Assembly: GCF_014138435.1 (NCBI RefSeq)
Contig: NZ_JACJIM010000008.1
Location: 124,001 to 188,000, forward strand
Origin: Methylobacterium fujisawaense
GTDB taxonomy: Bacteria; Pseudomonadota; Alphaproteobacteria; Rhizobiales; Beijerinckiaceae
Direction: 5' to 3'
Length of the DNA: 64,000 nucleotides
In this document: piece after piece, positions 58,340-64,000 of the stretch
Numbering within the stretch: position 1 is the stretch's first letter
Layout: each line of letters opens with the position of its first letter
Made by a program: the position numbers and the translations under genes
Notes under the pieces: model-generated
Told to the model about the DNA's origin: nothing
Database searches by the model: none
The model's input: the letters and a program-made list of their open reading frames with translations, nothing else

Positions 58340-58915
58340 TCACTCGGCGGCGGCCAGGGCGAGGGGCGCGGCGGAGGCCGACCGGTGGACCAGCAGGGCC
58401 GCGAGCTGCCCGCCGGCCTCGGCGGCGCGGGCGCGCACGCCGGCCTCGGTGAGCACGCCGTCGCTGAAATCGGGATCGGAGGCGTAGACGGCCGTCGGGA
58501 TCTGGAGGGCGCCGAAGAAGCCGAAGAGCGGCCGGAAGGCGTGCTCGACCACGAGCGCGTGGCGCGCGCCGCCGCCGGTGGCCACGATCGCCACGGGCTT
58601 GCCGGCCAGCGCCCCCGGATCGACGAGGTCGAACAGGTGCTTGAACAGGCCGGTATAGGCGCCCTTGTAGACCGGCGAGCCGACCACGAGACCGTCCGCC
58701 TCCTCGATCGCCGCGAGCACGCTGCGCGAAGACGCCGGGAGCTGGTCGCGGGTCCAGGCGGCGCCGAGGCCGGTTCCGGCATCGACGAAGTCGAGGAGGC
58801 GCACATCGAGGGGCGCCCGGGCGCCGGCCTCGCGCAGCACCGCATCCACCAGCGTCCGGGTCTTGGAGGGCCGCTGCACGTTCGCGCTCAGGCCGACGAG
58901 TCTCGGTCGTGTCAT
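58340..58915 (-). CDS. ssuE: SsuE, NAD(P)H-dependent FMN reductase
   Basis: A 191-aa flavodoxin-fold reductase. The family start (RLVGLSANVQRPSKTRTLVD) binds the FMN phosphate, and GLVVGSPVYKGAYTGLFKHL and VAIVATGGGARHAL are typical SsuE motifs. It supplies reduced FMN to SsuD. I placed the start at the ATG at 58,915, since the upstream residues in the open frame are Ser/Arg-rich and not family-like. It is the first gene of the ssu operon; the promoter must lie in the 445-bp region upstream. Confidence 0.92.
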   Translation of the reverse strand: MTRPRLVGLSANVQRPSKTRTLVDAVLREAGARAPLDVRLLDFVDAGTGLGAAWTRDQLPASSRSVLAAIEEADGLVVGSPVYKGAYTGLFKHLFDLVDPGALAGKPVAIVATGGGARHALVVEHAFRPLFGFFGALQIPTAVYASDPDFSDGVLTEAGVRARAAEAGGQLAALLVHRSASAAPLALAAAE

Positions 58916-59360
58916 TCCGGGTGCCTTGCTGCGGGACAGGATGGCGAGCCGCCGCGATCTCGAAGAGCGAGGATGGTGCGGCCGGACATCCGAATAGGTC
59001 GATAGAATTGATCGCCCCACGTTCCGCCGTCAATGAAACGCGGTTCCCAATTGTCTCGCGAACGCAAAACGTTCTGCTCGAAACATCTCGACCCGGATGA
59101 GATTTTATCTCAGGATGCCGGGCGGACTCGCGCCGAAATCTTGTGCCGCGGCGGCGTGGTCGCGCGGGAAACGAAGCTTTCGTCTCCCGGAGGGCCCGGC
59201 GGGAGAAGGGCGCTCTCGCATTCCGCGGGGCTTTGGAAGGGCCTCGTCGGCCGGGAGCCCGGCGGGCCGGCAACCGGCAGACGCTCGCCCGTCGGCCGCG
59301 AACCCTGGCGGCCCGCCGGGCGGCGGGCCGGTTCCAGCACGCGCCCGGCCGGCGGTCCGT
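58916..59360. other. Intergenic region upstream of ssuE
   Basis: A 445-bp region without a gene. The part nearest ssuE (about 58,990-59,115) is relatively AT-rich and should contain the ssu promoter. TGAGAT-TTT-ATCTCA (59,098-59,112) is a perfect 6-bp dyad that could be a regulator site. I saw no SAM riboswitch. The rest, 59,150-59,360, is extremely GC-rich with several short hairpins. Confidence 0.4.
59309..59330 (-). terminator. GC-rich hairpin behind the small secreted protein gene
   Basis: CGGCCCGCC (59,309-59,317) pairs perfectly with GGCGGGCCG (59,322-59,330) across a 4-nt loop. It lies 30 bp behind the stop codon of the minus-strand gene at 59,361 and is a plausible terminator, although no T-run follows. 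Confidence 0.4.
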
Positions 59361-59723
59361 CTATTTGCGGGCGAGGAGATGCAGCACGGTACCGTCGTCG
59401 CCGTACTTGTCCCACATCTGCGCGCAGGCCTGCTCCGGACGCTCCCGGAACTGCGTCGCCTCCGCGTCGAGGTCCTGCTGCAGGGCGACCGAGCGCTTCT
59501 TCGTGAAGAAATCGGCGTGGTTGAGGTGGTTCTCTCGCGAGAACTGGCGGAAGCGCTCCGTGTCGATACGGACATTCGGGCAGTTTCGGGCGGCCAGATC
59601 GGCTTCGATGCCCGGACGCAGGGCCGGAATATCCTTCTGGAGCGCGGATCGCCGGGCTTCGGCCCAGGTGCCGAAGGCGGCCCAGGCGAGGATGGCGGCG
59701 ACGAGAGGGGCAAACTTGGTCAT
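59361..59723 (-). CDS. Small secreted hypothetical protein, 120 aa
   Basis: A protein with a probable signal peptide or N-terminal anchor (TKFAPLVAAILAWAAFGTWAEA) and a charged helical mature part containing two cysteines (NCPNVR and QACAQMW). I do not recognise a family. The start at 59,723 places the hydrophobic segment at the N-terminus; the frame is open to 59,909 without coding character. The ribosome site is weak. It lies 145 bp downstream of the HWE kinase gene on the same strand. Confidence 0.6.
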   Translation of the reverse strand: MTKFAPLVAAILAWAAFGTWAEARRSALQKDIPALRPGIEADLAARNCPNVRIDTERFRQFSRENHLNHADFFTKKRSVALQQDLDAEATQFRERPEQACAQMWDKYGDDGTVLHLLARK

Positions 59724-59868
59724 CGAGAAACGTGTCGCTGTGCTGCGACATCCCAAATCTCGCACCTGCGATCGGTTCGACCTGAGCCGGAGGATGCACC
59801 ACACTTCTGTGTGAAAGCGCACATCCCGCGGTCGGATCCGGGCCGCCGGGTTTCGAGAACCGGTGCGC

Positions 59869-60909
59869 TCAGTAGGTCGGGACGACGCGCGTCTCGGGCA
59901 GCGGCGCACGCATGGTGAAATGCAGGCCGGCCGGCTGGAAATCGAAGGCGATCTCCGCCTGGCACTGGAGCTTCAGGACGCGTTGCAGCAGCGTCGAGCC
60001 GAAGCCCTTCCGCGTCGGTGTCTCCGTGAACGGGCCGCCCCGTTCGGTCCAGTCGAGATGGAGCATGCGTGCCGCCGGCGTCTGCTCGACACCCCAGCGG
60101 ATCCGGATACAGCCCTCCGGAACCGACAAGGCGCCGTGCTTGGCCGCGTTGGTCGTCAGCTCGTGGATGGCCATGCCGGTCGGGACCGCGAGGTCGCCCA
60201 TCAGGTCGATCGGCGGCCCGTCCAGCTGGATGCGGGAGCCCTCGACGTCGTTGTAGGGCCCCAGCTCGTTCATCAGCATCTCGCGCAGGGGGGCCTGCTG
60301 CCAGTAATCCTCGGTCAGGAGATTGTGGGTCTTGGCCAGCGAGATCACCCGCGCCGAGAACGCCTCGTAGAACGCGTCCACGGTGGTGGCGGACCGGGCC
60401 GAAGCCCCGAGCAGCGCCTGCACCGTCGCCAGCGTGTTCTTCACCCGGTGATGCAGCTCGCGGATCAGGAGCGCCTGCCGCTCCGTCGTCCGCTCGCGCT
60501 CCTCGAGATGGGCCCGCGCCTCGAGCTGCCGGCGCTTGGCGCGATGGGCGGCCCGGGCCGCCATGATCAGGGTCGCCGGATGGAACGGGCGCTCCAGCAC
60601 GCTCACGTTGCCCAAGAGGTCGGTCAACTGCGTGTTGGGCTCGGCGCCGCGCAGTCGCAGGAGGATGAACGGGAAGTCGGACCAGGGCGGCTGGGCGGCG
60701 ATCCAATCCGCCAGCGCCTGCCGGTTCGAGGAGAGCAGCGCCTCCTCGGTCAGGACCGCGCAGGCGGCCGTGTGGAGCCGGGCGACCACCTCCGCGAGGC
60801 TGCCGCAGATCTGCGACGCGATCTGTCCCTCGCCGAGGATGGTCGCGGCGACGACGGCGTCGCGGCCCCCCGGCGTGAAGAGGAGAACCGGCGGTTCAGC
60901 GTCGGTCAT
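59869..60909 (-). CDS. HWE/HisKA_2-family histidine kinase with degenerate receiver domain
   Basis: A 346-aa cytosolic kinase. Residues about 6-120 have the alternating pattern of a response-regulator receiver but without a clear phospho-acceptor Asp in the expected place. A short coiled coil (about 122-150) leads to the phospho-acceptor region RELHHRVKNTLATVQAL (His154), then the N-box IHELTTNAAKHGAL (N254) and the GFGSTLL lid, typical of the HWE/HisKA_2 group. The start at 60,909 overlaps the KaiC-like gene by 14 bases, which implies a joint function. Such kinases often feed the PhyR/NepR/EcfG stress pathway in alphaproteobacteria; a link to the EcfG-type gene at 26,687 is speculative. Confidence 0.87.
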   Translation of the reverse strand: MTDAEPPVLLFTPGGRDAVVAATILGEGQIASQICGSLAEVVARLHTAACAVLTEEALLSSNRQALADWIAAQPPWSDFPFILLRLRGAEPNTQLTDLLGNVSVLERPFHPATLIMAARAAHRAKRRQLEARAHLEERERTTERQALLIRELHHRVKNTLATVQALLGASARSATTVDAFYEAFSARVISLAKTHNLLTEDYWQQAPLREMLMNELGPYNDVEGSRIQLDGPPIDLMGDLAVPTGMAIHELTTNAAKHGALSVPEGCIRIRWGVEQTPAARMLHLDWTERGGPFTETPTRKGFGSTLLQRVLKLQCQAEIAFDFQPAGLHFTMRAPLPETRVVPTY

Positions 60910-62404
60910 CAGCCCTGTGGGTGGGCAAGAGGGACGACCGTTCACCTTCGAATGTCGGAACGCCGGTCATGATACCCCTGAACGCGCTGAGTGGTTCGCC
61001 AACGCGGATCCCGTCGGAGTCGATCCGCAACTCGCGGATCGCGTTCTCATGGCTGCCGGTCCGCTTCTTCACCACCGAGATCGCGCGCCGCAGCCGGCCA
61101 TCGGCCTCGAAGGTGCGGAACAGCAGGATCGTGTCGCTGAGATAGGTCAGGTCGACATTGGCGCCCATCGCCCCGATCATGCCGTGCTGGGCCAGGACCA
61201 GGAGCGTGACGACGCCCTGCTGGTTCAGGTAGGTCAGCAACTCGTGCATCTGCAGGAGCAGGTAGTTCTCCTCCGGCATGGCGTTGTGATAGCCGGTCAG
61301 GGAATCGATCACGACCGTCGTCACGCCCTGGTGCTCGACCGCCTCCTGCACGATGTCGGCGAGTTCGCCGGGCGAGACCTCCGCCGGATCGATCTGTTCG
61401 ACCCGGAGATCGCCGGAGGCGATTACGGCGTCGATCGGCATGCCGAGGCCGCGGGCCCGGCGGCGCAGCACGTTCGTGGTCTCGTCGAAGCTGAGGATCA
61501 GCACCTTCTCGCCGCGGGCGATCGCCGCGGTGACGCAGGTGAGCGCCACCGTCGACTTGCCGACGCCGGACGGGCCGATCAGCATCGTGCTGGTCCCGCG
61601 ATCGATGCCGCCGCCGAGCAGCAGGTCGAGCTCGGGGCTGCCCGTGCCGCACTGGTCGTCGGCGAAGGTGCCGAGATGCTCGGCCGCGACGAGCCGCGGG
61701 AACACCGTGAGACCGCCGCGCCGGATGACGTAGTCGTGGAACCCGCCCCGGAACGGCGTGCCGCGCATCTTGATCACGCGCAGGCGCCGCCGCTCCCCGC
61801 CGTACAGCGGCGCGAGCTGTTCCAGCCGGATCACGGCATGGCTGAGACTGTGCAGATTCAGGTCGTCCGCCTCGGCGGTCAGATCGTCGAGGAGCAGCGC
61901 CGTGGTGTTCTGGATGAGCAGGAAGCTGCGCAGGGCGTGGACCTGCCTGCGGTAGCGCAGCGAACCCTGCGAGAGCAGCCGGATCTCGGACAGGCTGTCG
62001 AACACGACGCGCTGCGGCTTGGTCCGCTCGATCTCGGCGATCGCCATGCGGATGGTCTCGCCGAGTTCGAGATCGGACGAATGGACGAGGCTCTGCTGCT
62101 GGTTCGGGTCGAGGCTGAGTTCCGGCGCGATGAGTTCGAAGATCTCGATGCCGTCGAGGGACCAGCCGTGGCGCCCGGCGACGTTCAGAAGCTCGCGCCG
62201 GCTCTCGGACAGCGTGATGTACAGGCAGCGCTCGCCCCGCCGCACGCCGTCGAGCAGGAACTGCATCGCCAGCGTCGTCTTGCCGGATCCGGGCCGGCCC
62301 TCGATGAGGTGCGAGCGCCGGGACGCGTAGCCGCCGTCCAGGATGTGGTCGAGGCCGGCCACTCCGGTACAGACCGGCGCCGCGTCTTGATCGGTCACTG
62401 CCAT
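60896..62404 (-). CDS. KaiC-like double RecA-domain ATPase
   Basis: A 502-aa protein with two tandem KaiC domains: Walker A GRPGSGKTT (36-44) in the first and GPSGVGKST (277-285) in the second. Walker B-type segments are QRVVFDSLSEI and TTVVIDSLTGY. The acidic catalytic pairs are reduced (LSES and SFDET). I did not find the Ser-Thr autophosphorylation pair of cyanobacterial KaiC, so clock function should not be assumed. The start at 62,404 gives the usual N-terminus; the upstream frame is Arg/Pro-rich. It overlaps the HWE kinase gene by 14 bases; no kaiA or kaiB is in the window. Confidence 0.88.
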   Translation of the reverse strand: MAVTDQDAAPVCTGVAGLDHILDGGYASRRSHLIEGRPGSGKTTLAMQFLLDGVRRGERCLYITLSESRRELLNVAGRHGWSLDGIEIFELIAPELSLDPNQQQSLVHSSDLELGETIRMAIAEIERTKPQRVVFDSLSEIRLLSQGSLRYRRQVHALRSFLLIQNTTALLLDDLTAEADDLNLHSLSHAVIRLEQLAPLYGGERRRLRVIKMRGTPFRGGFHDYVIRRGGLTVFPRLVAAEHLGTFADDQCGTGSPELDLLLGGGIDRGTSTMLIGPSGVGKSTVALTCVTAAIARGEKVLILSFDETTNVLRRRARGLGMPIDAVIASGDLRVEQIDPAEVSPGELADIVQEAVEHQGVTTVVIDSLTGYHNAMPEENYLLLQMHELLTYLNQQGVVTLLVLAQHGMIGAMGANVDLTYLSDTILLFRTFEADGRLRRAISVVKKRTGSHENAIRELRIDSDGIRVGEPLSAFRGIMTGVPTFEGERSSLLPTHRADDRR

Positions 62405-62541
62405 GTCCAGGTCTCTGCCGTCGCCCGACGGGCGGGCAGCCCACCGACCGCGTGACGGAACGCGGAGCCCGGTCTCGTACACGAAGGAGCGCGCAGGGCG
62501 AAACCCCGTCCGCCGCGCTCCTGCGCCGGCCGAGACCGTCT

Positions 62542-62574
62542 GCGCGACCGTCGGCGCGACCGTCGGCGCGACCG
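62542..62574. repeat. 12-bp tandem repeat, 2.75 copies
   Basis: The unit GCGCGACCGTCG is repeated exactly (62,542-62,553, 62,554-62,565) and followed by a partial copy to 62,574. It lies in the 272-bp gap between the porin and the KaiC-like gene, probably in the latter's upstream region. Nothing else is recognisable in that gap except the porin terminator. Confidence 0.6.
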
Positions 62575-62637
62575 GGACATCGGTCCTGCCGGACGGCCGC
62601 GCCGTGCGGCAGCCGGGATTGGCGCCGCGATGGAGGA

Positions 62638-62664
62638 CCGGCGCCCGCATCCTGCGGGCGCCGG
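62638..62664 (-). terminator. Strong hairpin behind the porin gene
   Basis: A perfect 12-bp stem (CCGGCGCCCGCA at 62,638-62,649 with TGCGGGCGCCGG at 62,653-62,664) with a TCC loop stands 12 bp behind the porin stop codon. Confidence 0.65.
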
Positions 62665-62676
62665 GGGGTCGCGCGC

Positions 62677-64000
62677 TCACTGGCTGCCCGGACCCTTCGC
62701 CAGGCCGGCCAGGGTGAACAGGTCCACCGACAGCTTCGCGCCGATCACGAAGGCATCCGGGATCGGCTTCGGACGGAACGGGAAGCGGGTCTGGTCCGGG
62801 TCGATCACGTATTGCAGGTTCGGCATCAGCCGCACCGCCGGGGTGAGCTGGATGCCGTAGCTCAGCTCCAGGATGGTCTGCAGGGATTCGACGTTCCTGG
62901 TGCCGAGCCCGAGCGCCGTGCGCGCCGCCCGGATGTTGGCCGTGCCCAGCGGCGAGAGCTTCTCCATGGCGAAGACGAAGCCGAGGGTGTCGTAGGGCCG
63001 GCCGGGGAAGGTGCCGGTCAGCACGGCGCCGCCCTCCAGGAAGTAATCCTGGGTCTGCCGGCCGCCGGTCCCGCCGAGCGCGACGCCGAAGACCGACAGG
63101 CCCTGGATGCCGTTCGGGTCCGGCCGCCAGACCATTTGGTCGAAGCGGGCGTAGACCGCCGAGCGGCCGAACCGGGTCAGCGGATCGAGGCCGCTGAAGA
63201 CCCGGGCGCCGCCCCGCTGGTCGAGCACGGGATCCTTGTAGTCCGACCGGTCGAAGACGACGCCGACGCTGTAGTTGCGCGGCAGCGGGTCATTGCCGAA
63301 ATTGGTCGAGTAGCCGACTTCCACCGGCACCAGGACACCGGTAGCGCCGTTGGTCGACCAGTCGATCCCGTTCTGCGTCGGCAACTGGTCGCGGGGGTTC
63401 ACCTCGTAGATGCCGGCGTGCAGGAACACCTTGTCGTTGACCCAGGCCTTGGCATGGCCGCCCCAGGTGGCGATCGGCCAGTAGGTGAAGTTCGTCAGCT
63501 TGAAGATGGACTTCGGCGCGCCGCAGGTCGCGTTGTTCTGGAAGTTGCAGTAGAGCGGCGAGGCCAGGAAGTTCGGGTTGGCCAGCAGGCGGCCGACCTC
63601 GAGGTCGAGGCGGTTGTCGAACAGCTTCTGCTCATAGGACAGCAGGGTGAGATGGGCGGTCTGGCCGCCGCCGTAGATCTCCTGCACGCTGCCGTCGAAG
63701 CCGATGGAATCCTGCGCCAGGCTCCGTCCGTGGCGCTGGGTGACGACGGTGTGGACCGAGCCGCCGTCGATCCCCGCGAGACGCGCGAGATCGGCGTCGA
63801 GGCCGAAGGCGATCTGGCCGGCATAGGCCGATCCCTGGCGGATGCCGCCGGACGGGTTGGCGGCGAACTCGCCGGTGTAGTTCAGGATCATGCTGATCCC
63901 GTTGCCCAGATCGAGGGTGCCCGGCGGCAGGCTGGGCGGCGTCGCGCTGCTGCCCTGCACGTCGAGGCTGGCCGCGGCGCTGCTGGCGCCCGAGAAGCTC
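62677..64000 (-). CDS. OprB-type carbohydrate porin, N-terminus outside the window
   Basis: The 3' part of a porin gene; the frame continues without stop to the window edge, where Ser/Ala/Gly-rich residues suggest that only the signal peptide and a few residues are missing. About 440 residues are visible. Alternating hydrophobic strands, DLGNGISMILNYTGEF near the start, YGGGQTAHLTLLSYEQ, ELSYGIQLTPAVRLMPNLQYV near the end and a terminal hydrophobic strand fit the OprB family of outer-membrane barrels for sugar uptake. Two cysteines (YCNFQNNATC) could form a loop disulfide. It is monocistronic here, with a strong terminator. Confidence 0.88.
   Translation of the reverse strand, partial: SFSGASSAAASLDVQGSSATPPSLPPGTLDLGNGISMILNYTGEFAANPSGGIRQGSAYAGQIAFGLDADLARLAGIDGGSVHTVVTQRHGRSLAQDSIGFDGSVQEIYGGGQTAHLTLLSYEQKLFDNRLDLEVGRLLANPNFLASPLYCNFQNNATCGAPKSIFKLTNFTYWPIATWGGHAKAWVNDKVFLHAGIYEVNPRDQLPTQNGIDWSTNGATGVLVPVEVGYSTNFGNDPLPRNYSVGVVFDRSDYKDPVLDQRGGARVFSGLDPLTRFGRSAVYARFDQMVWRPDPNGIQGLSVFGVALGGTGGRQTQDYFLEGGAVLTGTFPGRPYDTLGFVFAMEKLSPLGTANIRAARTALGLGTRNVESLQTILELSYGIQLTPAVRLMPNLQYVIDPDQTRFPFRPKPIPDAFVIGAKLSVDLFTLAGLAKGPGSQ

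Noticed and set aside
58916..59360. Riboswitch (for example a SAM type) controlling the ssu operon
   Set aside because: No recognisable riboswitch core; only a short dyad and GC-rich hairpins are visible.
1..64000. CRISPR arrays, insertion sequences, integrase genes or rRNA
   Set aside because: I saw no regularly spaced direct repeats, transposase or integrase motifs, or rRNA sequence; the retron cluster has no visible mobile-element boundary inside the window.

Overview
The window is very GC-rich DNA (about 70% or more by eye) with strong G/C bias at third codon positions. It carries an EcfG-type general-stress sigma factor, a NepR-like anti-sigma factor, a HWE-family histidine kinase, a KaiC-like ATPase and an ssu sulfonate operon. 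This combination points to an alphaproteobacterium of the Hyphomicrobiales, most likely Methylobacteriaceae (Methylobacterium/Methylorubrum). That placement is an inference from gene content, not a phylogeny.

Region 1 (about 1-22,710) is the most unusual part. It is one co-oriented chain of genes with ATGA, GTGA or TGATG overlaps at most junctions. The first half matches the Escherichia coli yehI/L/M/P/Q-type set: a MoxR AAA+ ATPase, a DUF5682 protein, two tandem WGR-DUF4132 (MolR-like) giants, a VWA/MIDAS protein and a double-SWIM zinc protein. The second half is a WGR-HEAT repeat protein, a winged-helix/SWIM protein, a structured 241-nt non-coding RNA and a retron-type reverse transcriptase with two C-terminal membrane segments. 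From memory, RT plus WH-SWIM plus ARM/HEAT is the composition described for type XIII retrons. The msr-msd RNA can be read directly: a 22-nt a1/a2 pair (19,495-19,516 with 19,714-19,735) encloses an msr hairpin and a long msd hairpin (19,577-19,691). A secreted Sel1-like protein and a small cysteine-rich protein, probably frameshifted, are coupled behind the RT. My working model is a very large retron-centred conflict system in which a MoxR/VWA/SWIM/WGR module has joined the retron.

Region 2 (22,776-29,001) holds a membrane class III nucleotide cyclase, tRNA-Ile(CAU), an AlkA-type glycosylase, a metallophosphoesterase, a NepR-like protein facing an EcfG sigma factor that itself seems to carry a NepR-like N-terminus, and a YihY-family membrane protein. 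Region 3 (29,409-34,246) is a Crp/Fnr regulator, the nickel-pincer cofactor genes larC-larE-larB without larA, and a Tat-exported aldo/keto reductase. Region 4 (34,310-40,089) has an apparently orphan molybdopterin-binding oxidase subunit, a PepSY protein, an SDR dehydrogenase, an SGNH hydrolase and small unknowns.

Region 5 (40,101-48,309) is a hydroxamate siderophore locus: an MbtH-A-PCP-TE synthetase and a GNAT on one strand; an acyltransferase, an amine N-hydroxylase and a MATE exporter on the other; and a convergent ECF sigma factor behind an AT-rich upstream region. Region 6 (48,670-53,353) holds a DUF3307 protein, a SulP-STAS-cNMP transporter and two secreted proteins. Region 7 (53,503-58,915) is ssuE-ssuA2-ssuA-ssuC-ssuB-ssuD for sulfonate uptake and desulfonation. 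Region 8 (59,361-64,000) is a small secreted protein, a KaiC/HWE-kinase pair and the 3' part of an OprB-type porin gene that runs off the window.
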